Part shown: positions 1-8,394 of the stretch, piece after piece
Layout: every line of letters begins with the position of its first letter
Position numbering within the stretch: position 1 is the first letter of the stretch
Assembly: GCA_944548615.1 (NCBI GenBank)
Contig: OX155974.1
Location: forward strand, 806,001 to 870,000
DNA length: 64,000 bases
Direction: 5' to 3'
Source: Micropterix aruncella
Lineage: Eukaryota > Arthropoda > Insecta > Lepidoptera > Micropterigidae
The notes under the pieces: model-generated
The model's input: only the letters and a program-made list of their open reading frames with translations
Told to the model about the DNA's origin: nothing
Databases searched by the model: none
Program-made: the position numbers and the translations under genes

Positions 1-604
1 GCACATTTTGAAAAACACAGGTTGCCAAGAATATGAAATAAACTTCTTGAGGCGAAAAAACAAATCTAACACATTTATGCATCCTCAGGTAGAAGACATC
101 AGCATTGTGAAGAAAACAGATATCATTGCAGTTTTGTCACAAGCAAGCAAACTGTCAACAGCCAGGACATCTTCCCTGTACATTTTTAATTACAATTTTG
201 AAGGACTTAATGTCCGTTAGATCTAAGATTTTTTCTGCTATACTTTTTTCTCAATACTTTTTCTTTGTTTTTTTATCGTTTCTTGTATTTTGTATTTTCA
301 TGAGTTCACTTTTGTTCAATAAAAACATTTGATTTACCTTTGTATGTTACTTATTATAACTAGATGAATGTACCCCACCCTATAGCCAAAACTACCCCAC
401 TGGTGGGGTACAATCGCCCATTTGCAAGCTTTTTTTAAAAATTAAATTCGAAAAAAAGTGTTAACGTAAGAGAGTTGTTACTTGCGGAAAACATAGATAA
501 AAGTGCAGATTAACTTTTGCATATACCAGTTTTTAAATTGGTGGCTGATTTTGAAAATTACGTGCATTATTTGCATAAGTAGCCGAATGTACCACCCTCT
601 CCCC
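1..604. other. AT-rich intergenic stretch, no gene seen
   Basis: Short open frames here have AT-rich composition and no recognisable domain. A small perfect hairpin (TACCCCAC / GTGGGGTA, 393-400 and 403-410) is visible. Similarity to the other zinc-finger units begins only near 605. Confidence 0.5.
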
Positions 605-1077
605 TACCTATGTTTATATACACCACTATCTGACCCGTGCCCACTTCGTTGGGCGGTAACCATTTTTACTTGTGATGAAATTATGAGTGTGGTTCGGTTA
701 GTAATGAGCGCTATGATTTATTTCCTGACTGCCAAAAGGAGGGTTATATTTTTAATGCATTTGCATGTACCTATGTATTTGCATGCCAATTTGGCTATAT
801 TACCGGGTTTCAAATAAGTGAATGAAATGATTATGATTGAATAAATTATGTTTATTTTAATTGATCAAAACTTCTCTGTAGGTATACTATATTAAATGTA
901 ATGTTATTATTTGGTACCAAAATATATTGTCTTTCAGGAGTTCCAACCCGAGATACGGTCGCGGTTCCATACCTATGTCGTATTATCTCTTTAACCATTT
1001 ATGCAGTAAAATGGAAATTATATGCAGTAAAAGGGAAAAGTTTTTTGTTTTAAAGTTTAAATTATTTTAATATTTTT

Positions 1078-1629
1078 AAGCTATTGCATAGCTTTTATCG
1101 CGGGCCTTAGGCCAGCGCGGCGACCAAATGAAGAAATTTCCTAACGAAAATTAATGATTTTAAACTGATAATTACGTCTAAACGAGTACTGATTACGATT
1201 CGAAAAAAATATATGTTAAACAAGAACATTTTCCTAATATTCTTAGCTTTGAATATTTTAGATTTTGTTTATATTACATAGTGTAATTTATTTGTGAAAT
1301 TAGGTCTAACTGAACACAAAAACGACTACTACGCAAATACTATCTGGCGTATTATTATGAAACCTGCACCATTTTAAAGATAATTTAATTATCTATCTTT
1401 TTATCTACGATTTATCGAATAAAAAATTCGTGCGCGGCTCTCTATCGGAAGACGTTTAAATTATTCCGAATCATTTGCTTTCGCAGCCGCAAATGATTCG
1501 GAATAATTCCAACGTTTTCCGATAGAGCGCAGTTATCTGATATCAGAAAAAAAAAGAATAATTATAATTGCATAAGTTGTTAAAAATGCTATGCAATAGC
1601 TTTACCGTGGCAGTCCCCGAGTGCCACAC
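1078..1629. mobile_element. MITE-like insertion in unit A
   Basis: This segment is missing from units C and D, where the flanking sequences are contiguous. It begins with AGCTATTGCATAGC and near the right end has GCTATGCAATAGC. An internal foldback of about 100 bp (about 1437-1536) has arms starting CTCTATCGGAAGACG, with a GCAAATGATTCGG centre. No coding capacity is seen. The exact right end (somewhere in 1600-1629) and the target duplication are uncertain. Confidence 0.6.
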
Positions 1630-2049
1630 GTTTTTTTTTTAATTTGACAGTTTGAAGAAGTTGACTGTTAGATAAAGGTTTGAGAAAAAATTGAGCGCGC
1701 TGCGCCGTCTAACGGTAGGTATTATATCGTAAATAAACAATATTAGTGACATTTTACTTACCGCTAGATAGCGTATCGTGATCATAGCTTCTACACTATT
1801 AAAAAACACAAAACGTTAATTATTAAAAAAAAACTTTAAAAAAAAAAACATTTGCTTACTTTGTTGTACTGATTCACCCACTAAAAAAAGCACGTGCAGT
1901 AAAAACAACTTTTATAAATATAGAATTTTATATTCCAATGTGGTATTTTATATTTCGTGTTTAGTGGCAATACTAAACACGAAACGTCAAAATAATTACA
2001 TCTGTTTAAAGTGTAGATCGTGTGAGTTTTTGCAGTTTTCCGCTTTATT

Positions 2050-2086
2050 TTACCTCTATATATAATAAAAAGTATAAATATTCACC
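2050..2086 (+). promoter_or_regulatory. Conserved TATA-rich segment before zinc-finger gene A
   Basis: A CTCTATATATA box followed by AGTATAAATATTCACC lies directly upstream of the ATG. The same arrangement is found before copies B, C and D. It may be a core promoter with a very short leader, or simply a conserved part of the duplicated unit. Confidence 0.4.
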
Positions 2087-3139
2087 ATGGAAAGGCAGGA
2101 AAATTATGAAACTAATGCAGAATTTAAAGTGAAGGTAGAATTAGAGTCCGATGTCGAAGACAGGATGCCAAGTTGCTCTGACAATAAATACAGTGAAACG
2201 TTGAAACTAGAAAGCGATATTTGCTTCAAAGAGGAACAACCAAACTCTTCTTATATGGAAGAAAATATTCCGGAATTTGAAGAAGAGGCAGTGGCTTTCA
2301 TAAAACCCGAAGGAAGCGTGATGAAAGAGATCAAAGTATTATTAACGAAATTTGATAAATTCACATGCGTTGTCTGCGATCGTCAACTAGACAGAAGCAT
2401 GCCAATGGGAGCATGCAAGCATTACAAGGAAATTGTGCTATTTTGCAAAGACTGTATCAGGTCAAATGTTAAGAAATATATTTGTGTCAAATGTAGATAT
2501 GAATCAAGTAGTAGATTTAAACTAATTCAGCATGTTGATATAGTGCATAGGAAATTTAAGAAATATACGTGTGAACAGTGTGACAGGGCATTTTCATATA
2601 GATACAATTTGAAAACACACGTCCAATCGATCCATCGCAAACTAAAGCATGCGTGTCAGCAGTGTAAGAAAGCCTTTTCTAATCGCAGCAACTTATATAT
2701 GCATGTAAATTTCACTCACCGGCAGTTGAATGTATTCACGTGTGATTTATGCGACAAAGAATTTCCAAATCGAACAAGCTTTAAACTGCACATCGATGGC
2801 GTTCATAGAAAAATGAAGGAATTTGATTGTAAGGAATGCAAACGCGCTTTCTTTGGGAGTGATAGTTTAATTAAACATGTCAATTCTGTCCACCGGAAAT
2901 TGAAGCCTTTCGCGTGCGACAAATGCAACAGCAGTTTTGCATTGCGTGCAAATTTAAAGAAGCATGTAAACTCAGTCCATCTCAGAATGAAGTATAGTTG
3001 TGCGGAATGTAACGGAGCTTTCACCCAAAAGTCGAGCTTAATCGGACATATTAATGTAATACATCGAAAAATTAAGCCCTTTGTTTGTACAATATGCAAC
3101 ATGCATTTGGTCAGAAAAATGATCATAAAAATCACATGA
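2087..3139 (+). CDS. C2H2 zinc-finger protein, copy A, C-terminus frameshifted
   Basis: Predicted nuclear DNA-binding protein of 350 aa. The N-terminal ~90 residues are acidic and contain SUMO-consensus-like VKVE and IKPE. Then comes a Cys-rich block (CVVCDR...GACKH...FCKDC, about residues 93-122). Seven C2H2 fingers follow with spacing C-X2-C-X12-H-X4-H and RK-x-K type linkers instead of TGEKP. Compared with copies B-D, one A is missing in the run near 3097-3100 (tgcaac against tgcaaac). This shifts the frame inside the eighth finger, so the final His/Cys ligands and the basic tail are lost. The ATG has a good context (caccATGG) shared with C and D. Whether the shortened protein is functional cannot be seen. 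Confidence 0.85.
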   Translation: MERQENYETNAEFKVKVELESDVEDRMPSCSDNKYSETLKLESDICFKEEQPNSSYMEENIPEFEEEAVAFIKPEGSVMKEIKVLLTKFDKFTCVVCDRQLDRSMPMGACKHYKEIVLFCKDCIRSNVKKYICVKCRYESSSRFKLIQHVDIVHRKFKKYTCEQCDRAFSYRYNLKTHVQSIHRKLKHACQQCKKAFSNRSNLYMHVNFTHRQLNVFTCDLCDKEFPNRTSFKLHIDGVHRKMKEFDCKECKRAFFGSDSLIKHVNSVHRKLKPFACDKCNSSFALRANLKKHVNSVHLRMKYSCAECNGAFTQKSSLIGHINVIHRKIKPFVCTICNMHLVRKMIIKIT

Positions 3140-3403
3140 CTGCTGCCAAATGCCAATTGAAAAATATTAAACAATCGAAAAGCAACGGTCGGCGGTAGAC
3201 CTTTGATAAGTGTTCTTCGTCTTCTAAGCAAGCAGAACATAGTGCATCGGTGGAGCACGAACACTTTTTTAGATGAAATCGAACAATGCGATCTCCAGTA
3301 GGTAGTATATTCTATTGTATGTATGCATTTTATTTTTTAGTTACTTTTTGTGAATTTTCATTTATCTATTAACAGCCAATAAGGAACAATCAAATGAATT
3401 TAC

Positions 3404-3584
3404 GTGTGAATGGGGAGTGAAAGGTGAACGCTCACATGTGGCAAGACATCTGTCCTAAACCTACCACCGCCGGTGGTTAGTCCGGAATCCACCCTTCACC
3501 TCCCAGAAGTGTAATAATTATATATGATGGGCCCGATTTTTTGGTCGGTGAATTCCATGGCAGCTCCGTTTGTATTTTATTTAT
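3404..3584 (+). mobile_element. 5'-truncated LINE 3' end (nuclease-type family)
   Basis: This insert interrupts sequence that is continuous in unit C. It matches the 3' tail at 20090-20260, including 'gtgaacgctcacatgtggc', 'gatgggcccga' and 'gaattccatggcagctccg'. It ends in a TTTTATTTA-like tail. It is a short dead copy of the same LINE family found at 19583, 18885, 54976 and 58389. Confidence 0.75.
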
Positions 3585-4378
3585 ATTATTCTAATTGCTT
3601 AAAAACCTAGATTTAATTGTGTATGTTTATTATGACTTCTAATTCAGAAACCTAGTTTTTATCGAACAGTGGTTACTTGTTTAACTTATTTTATTTTCGG
3701 ATGTAAATCATTTATTGTACCTATCTTAGTTGAAATATTATAATGAGCAGGAGAGGGGTGTTATACGACGCGGAGAAAATGTAAATATAATGATTCTAAA
3801 AATAAGGATATTAAGTTAATAAATTGGTAGTATTATATTAAATATGCCTACTTACCAAGCTAATAGCAATTTGACAGTATATTCTATGAAATTTTCGTAA
3901 AATTTTGTAGTCCAGAGATGTTTTGCTGTAAGAATATACATACATATTGAGTTTACAGATACAGCATGAATGGGACCGATGGCGTTTCTTCGGGAATTAA
4001 AACTGAAATTAGTTCAAGCGAATGAGATAGAGCAATGCGTTAGAGCGGAATACGAAAGGAACGATCGTCTATAAAAACTACCTCTCGAACCGTCCGAATA
4101 AATTTGAACACATTTCGTGCGGTGTAAGATCGTTACGTTTAATAGTTACAAGTTATAGGATAAGTTTAATGGTTATAAGTTATAAGATATCGATCCATAG
4201 TGTTTTAATATAATGTCGTTTGGTTCAATATTATTAGTGTTTTATTCCACTTACCTACCGCTTAAATACAGAAGGTGGTGATTTCTGCAATATGTTATAG
4301 TAGTTATTAATGGAATAATTAATGTTATTATTAATATTAAATTTAACTTTTGCTACTATTCCGTGGTCTACTACCCTT

Positions 4379-4439
4379 CAGGCCCCGCGACTCGCGGTTT
4401 ACCCTCAGGTTGACTGCGATATCGAAGTCGCGGGGCCTG
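4379..4439. repeat. GC-rich foldback in unit A
   Basis: Arms CAGGCCCCGCGACT (4379-4392) and AGTCGCGGGGCCTG (4426-4439) form a perfect 14-bp stem. The segment is absent from the corresponding place in units C and D. Its ends (CCCTTCAGGCC, GGCCTGAGGGG) resemble those of the TTAA-flanked element at 4600-4869. Confidence 0.65.
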
Positions 4440-4599
4440 AGGGGCATATCAAAATCTTGTCATTTGCCAGCTAATGATTCGAATTTCGTCTGCTGGTCAG
4501 TTCAACGAATGGAGTTCAAAACGGCAGATAAAATGAGTTATATCTAGGATATGTCTTTCTATCCGTTTCATAATTTTTAATACGTTTTGAGGGTAGGTA

Positions 4600-4869
4600 T
4601 TAACCCCTCAAGCCCCGATTGGCCGATATCGGCCAAAACACGATGCAGCGTGACGACCCCGTTTTAGTTTCATTTTAATTTAATTTATTTTATTTTATTA
4701 TATTTTATTATGTTAGTATGTTTTATTTTAATTATGGATACAGTGGTTTGGCATTAATTAATGTTTTGGTGAGACAGTGTCATAATTCAATTTTTTTACT
4801 AATTTTTAGTAAAATTTTTTGGGACATCAACTTGTCAATCGGCTGAGGGGCCGAGGCCTGAAGGGTTAA
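4600..4869. mobile_element. piggyBac-like non-autonomous element (TTAA flanked)
   Basis: TTAA at 4600-4603 and at 4866-4869 flank ends CCCCTCAAGCCCC and, reversed, CCCTTCAGGCCTC. The internal part is AT-rich and has no coding frame. The region is missing from units C and D. TTAA duplication and CCC-starting inverted ends are typical of piggyBac-type elements; the family assignment is an inference. Confidence 0.6.
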
Positions 4870-5330
4870 TGAACAGTTTCGGTTACATGACATTCCATAA
4901 CATTACGGACTTCGTTTCGTCGTCTAATAACTACTTGGATGGTCTTAGATGGTCATCTATTGGATCTACATCTAATTGGATGGTCATCATCATACTTGGT
5001 GAATTAGTAGAAAGAGTAGAACCTACGTTTTGGGAAAAAATATTATATTGCAACAGTAATGTGAGAATAGTAGGTAAGACTAAATATAACTTAGAGACCG
5101 ATGTCTCAATACCGTCTCCTAAGAGGCGTGTTGTACTCATACTAATGTTTCTGCTCCTTTACTGATTCATCACGTGACATCGACGTTTAAATTATTCAGC
5201 TTGAAAAATAAGAGTTAGTCGTGCCTCCGTTAAATAATCATTACTTTTGAATACTATTGAGATAGGTAGGTACCGACAATTTGTGGTTAAGCTATACGAA
5301 ATGCAAGACAAAACATAACCTCAAAATGTA

Positions 5331-5891
5331 TCTAGAAGTACATTTTGAGTCTCTGAAAACGACTTCTCTAGATCCGCTTTGATTAGTTTGGGTATTTTTT
5401 TTAGCAATGAATATGAATAGGTAACGAGGATTAATGGCAAAATGAACGCGATTTATAGACTCTTTCAGCAACTAGTCAGAGTGCACAACCGATTGGTGTC
5501 GCCGAACGGTGCGCAAACCGTCCAGTAGCTTCGGGGCATGCAATCCCACCATGGGTCCACAAGCTGTGAGACCTGAGACACGAGAGTCTTACCCGGGGTA
5601 GCCTTTCGCACGTGGAGGCTTCTGAATAGGAGCTAAATCGTGAGTTGAACTGATCAGGGAAAATAAGGATTTTATGGCCCAAGCTGCGCGAAACCATTCG
5701 CTTCCCAATATAATCAATTAGACCTTTATTAAAAGCCATTCGTTATCAATTTTATTATAGATGACCAAATAAATTGCTATTAGTTTCGCCGTCAATGCCT
5801 TCTGTGCCACCTGCATTTCACCGACGCAGAAGGGTCGCCAGCATGTACTATGGAGTTGAGCAATCTAATATGCAATTCAATGACGCTACAC
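5331..5891. repeat. Intergenic with fragment of repeat family F1
   Basis: Positions 5470-5655 carry GC-rich repeat sequence ('gtgcgcaaaccgtcc', 'ttacccggggtag') related to the F1 copies and to 22460-22640 and 60360-60490. The rest is AT-rich with no gene seen. Confidence 0.5.
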
Positions 5892-5967
5892 GGCCCGGTG
5901 GCATAGTGGCTAGGACGCCTGATCTTACATTGTAAGGTCCCGGGTTCGAATCCCTGCTGGGTCACCA
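5892..5967 (+). repeat. tRNA-like sequence, probable SINE head
   Basis: GGCCCGG at the 5' side can pair over seven bases with CTGGGTC at 5957-5963. An A-box-like TGGCATAGTGG and a B-box GGTTCGAATCC are at the right spacing. An ACCA follows the stem, as in a mature tRNA. The anticodon arm does not fold normally (a GATCTTAC/GTAAGGTC stem with a 3-nt loop), so a working tRNA is unlikely. A tRNA-derived SINE or tRNA relic fits best. Confidence 0.55.
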
Positions 5968-6298
5968 TTTTCCTTTGGGATAAAATTAACGGAATTGCAT
6001 TCTCAATTTTGTCGATTGAATGCAATAACAAGACATTTACTTACACACAGTTATTCGCACACATACATATGCATACGTAATAGTAGGGTTGGTTGTAAGA
6101 GATTGTCATATGACAGTAAACCCGCCCTTTGTGATTTTACGATAAAGAGTAGAAACGAACAAACAAACAATTATATTATTAAGATTCAAATTGTTCCGTC
6201 GGAAATACGATTGTTCAAACTACAGTAATAAATCGCATGCGATAGTTCATGTTTCGTTTCTTGAAAATCAAACTCTAATTGGCAACTGAAACGTCTAA

Positions 6299-6790
6299 TG
6301 TAATGTTAGGAATGCTACCCAGCAGGCTTACGCTCACTCCCTTACTTCCAATTGCGACCAGATTACTCCAGTCTCTCGATTGGTTCCGAGTTCGAGGTCG
6401 CTTGCGCGGTCCTTTCCCTTAAGAAGCGGTGAAACGGTGTGTACCGAATCTATCGCGGACCACGGCATCCTTTGCCCGGCTGTTCCCCCAGGACCGGGTA
6501 GCCGATGGTTGTTTCAAGAGCAGTCGCCGTAAGGTCCGCAACCACCCCCGCTCGATTGGCTTACACCGCACGGTGCGCAGACTGTTCAGGAGCGCCAGAA
6601 GGTTGATTCCTAGGGTAAACTAGCCCTAAGGCCAGAGTCCTGCCCGGGCTCGCACTTCATGCGTGGATGCCGCCGGATGGGTGTTGACCCGTGAGTGTGA
6701 CCAGCCCTGAACAGAATGGGTCTTCGTAGCCAACTCAGCAAGGGCCCATTAGCTATCCAACCACCCATACCAGCAACCACCCATACCTAG
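6299..6790 (+). repeat. Repeat family F1, copy a
   Basis: GC-rich block shared with 7655-8330, 17055-17400, 57421-58070 and, reversed, 59930-60360. Recurrent phrases are 'cgattggttccgagttcg', 'cggtgcgcagac', 'gggtgttgacccgtgagtg' and 'aacagaatgggtcttcg'. No long reading frame is conserved between copies, so it is treated as a non-coding interspersed repeat of unknown class. Confidence 0.7.
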
Positions 6791-6894
6791 CATATTCGGT
6801 TGCTAAACTACATAGTACAATTTGATTTTTTAATAACATCTATAATAACATTGATAACGAATGGCTTTTTATGATTAAGAAAAATGTGAGATAA

Positions 6895-6965
6895 TAGGCC
6901 GTGTTCGAGTTGGCCACGAAGACCCATTTGTTCAGGGTCGGTCACAGCAAGGCTTTCCAGGTGGT
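6895..6965 (-). repeat. Repeat family F1, short reversed fragment
   Basis: Reads as the reverse of the F1 right end ('ggccacgaagacccat', 'ttcagggtcgg'). Confidence 0.55.
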
Positions 6966-7053
6966 CGGTTTTTTACCGAAATGTTTGGTATTTCAGTCCC
7001 GTGTTCGGTGTTCGGTATGAAGAAAATACTGAAGTACCTATGGGTGGTTCGAT

Positions 7054-7735
7054 ATGTGTAGGGCTAAATTAGCATTCGTGGTCTCAGATGTAAAGTTTAT
7101 AAAGATAAAAGAAATAGGAGAAACATCAACAGCTGCAAATCATGCATTGGCCCGATTGCCAATGCATGATTGCAAACTGCCATCTGTATCGACAGATGGC
7201 AGTTTCATGCAGTCTGTAATGGAAGAATACAGAAAAAGAAATATAGAAACACAGTTAAGTAAATATTACAAAGACCTAATAATATTCTCGCTAAACTTTC
7301 GATCCACTTATTGTATCTTAGCTTTAAAACTGAACAAATAATTTAAAAGACAAGCTGTTCTTAGAATACTGTTCAGAAAATATGGATAGTAGTGCTTGTA
7401 ACGTTATCTCCGAACAAATAATAGAAAAAGCCGATAGTCTATTATGGCATGAAAGAACTTTACAGTCGAATCACGCCTCGGAGGCCTACAAAGTAGCCCA
7501 CTGCAAAACTTTAAATGGATCGCTGGTGGAATCTATACTTGGAGCAAATAGTATCAAAGACAACTCCAGCCATGAGACGAGGAGGGTTTTTGAAATATGT
7601 ACATGTTTTGATTTAACTTGGAGTAATGGATGTATTCGTACACCAAGCAACAACTTGGGTTGTCGACTACAACCGGCGAGCCCGTCACCACAGGAAGTTT
7701 TAACGATTAGTCGTTCTATCTCCCTGCAGTGAGCG
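7054..7735 (+). other. Unrecognised open frames with twin hairpins
   Basis: Two consecutive frames (7054-7341, 95 aa; 7382-7735, 116 aa) are longer than expected for AT-rich DNA, but I recognise no domain. The second frame runs into an F1 repeat from about 7655, so its end is not genuine. The stretch could be the remains of a transposon gene. Two perfect 14-bp hairpins lie inside the first frame (7138-7205). Confidence 0.25.
7138..7205. repeat. Two adjacent perfect 14-bp hairpins
   Basis: Hairpin 1: AATCATGCATTGGC (7138-7151), 6-nt loop, exact complement at 7158-7171. Hairpin 2: AAACTGCCATCTGT (7174-7187), 4-nt loop, exact complement at 7192-7205. Only two bases separate them. Confidence 0.8.
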
Positions 7736-8330
7736 TAGAAGACTTGGGACAAAACAGTCCACCATCGCCACAACCCGTGAGAGACCAACGCCTAAACCGC
7801 GAGATAGCCAGTAATGTTACCTGTCGGGCCGACACTCGCGCCCTTACTTCCAATTGTGACCAGATTTCTCCGGTCTCTCGATTGGTTCCGAGTTCGAGGT
7901 CGCTTGCGCGGTCCTCTCCCTGACGAAGCGGTGAAACGGTGTCTACCGAATCTATCGCGGACCACGGCGTCCTTTGCCCGGCTCTTCACCCAGGATCTGA
8001 TGGCCGATGGTCATTTCAAGAGCAGTTGCCGTAAGGTCCGCAATCATCCCCGCTCTATAGTACCTACAGCTTCCAGACTCCCCCGACTGTTAGTCAGATT
8101 GCACAATCGATTGGCTTACGCCGCACGATGCGCAGACCGTCCAGGAGCGCCAGAGATTTGATTCCCAGGGGAAACCGACCAAGGCCAGAGTCCTACCCAG
8201 GTTCGCACCTCATGCATGGAGGCAGTCGGATGGGTGTTGACCCGTGAGTGTGACCGACCCTGAACAGAATAGGTCTTCGTGGCCAACCCAGCATGAGCCC
8301 ATTAGCTCCCACACCAAGCAACAATACAGT
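7655..8330 (+). repeat. Repeat family F1, copy b (longest)
   Basis: Begins near 'gtcgactacaaccggcgagcc' and ends near 'cccattagctccc'. It aligns over about 650 bp with 57421-58070. An F1 start-like sequence is found reversed at 19150-19295 and direct at 17060-17100. Confidence 0.7.
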
Positions 8331-8394
8331 ATTTATAATGCGTACTTCGTGATGACATTTTGAGAAAACCACAGGTTTAAAAAAAAAAAAGGAA

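Larger units (their letters stand above)
605..5330 (+). repeat. Zinc-finger duplication unit A
   Basis: About 4.7 kb that matches, in reverse, 38646-42325 (unit C) and 60741-64000 (unit D), and in direct orientation 8395-10822 (unit B). The match covers the zinc-finger gene, at least 1.4 kb upstream and 2 kb downstream. Unit A alone carries three later insertions visible by comparison: a MITE at 1078-1629, a LINE 3' fragment at 3404-3584, and a TTAA-flanked element at 4600-4869. The downstream match to unit C stops at the TA at 5329-5330, exactly where the EnSpm element abuts unit C. There unit A has 11-bp inverted arms (5320-5330 and 5339-5349). Confidence 0.85.

Noticed and set aside
2803..3264. 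Minus-strand 153-codon frame opposite zinc-finger gene A (and similar frames opposite B and D)
   Set aside because: Shadow of the finger repeats on the other strand.
5892..5967. Functional tRNA gene
   Set aside because: Acceptor stem and boxes are good but the anticodon arm does not form a 7-base loop, and the encoded CCA suggests retroposition.
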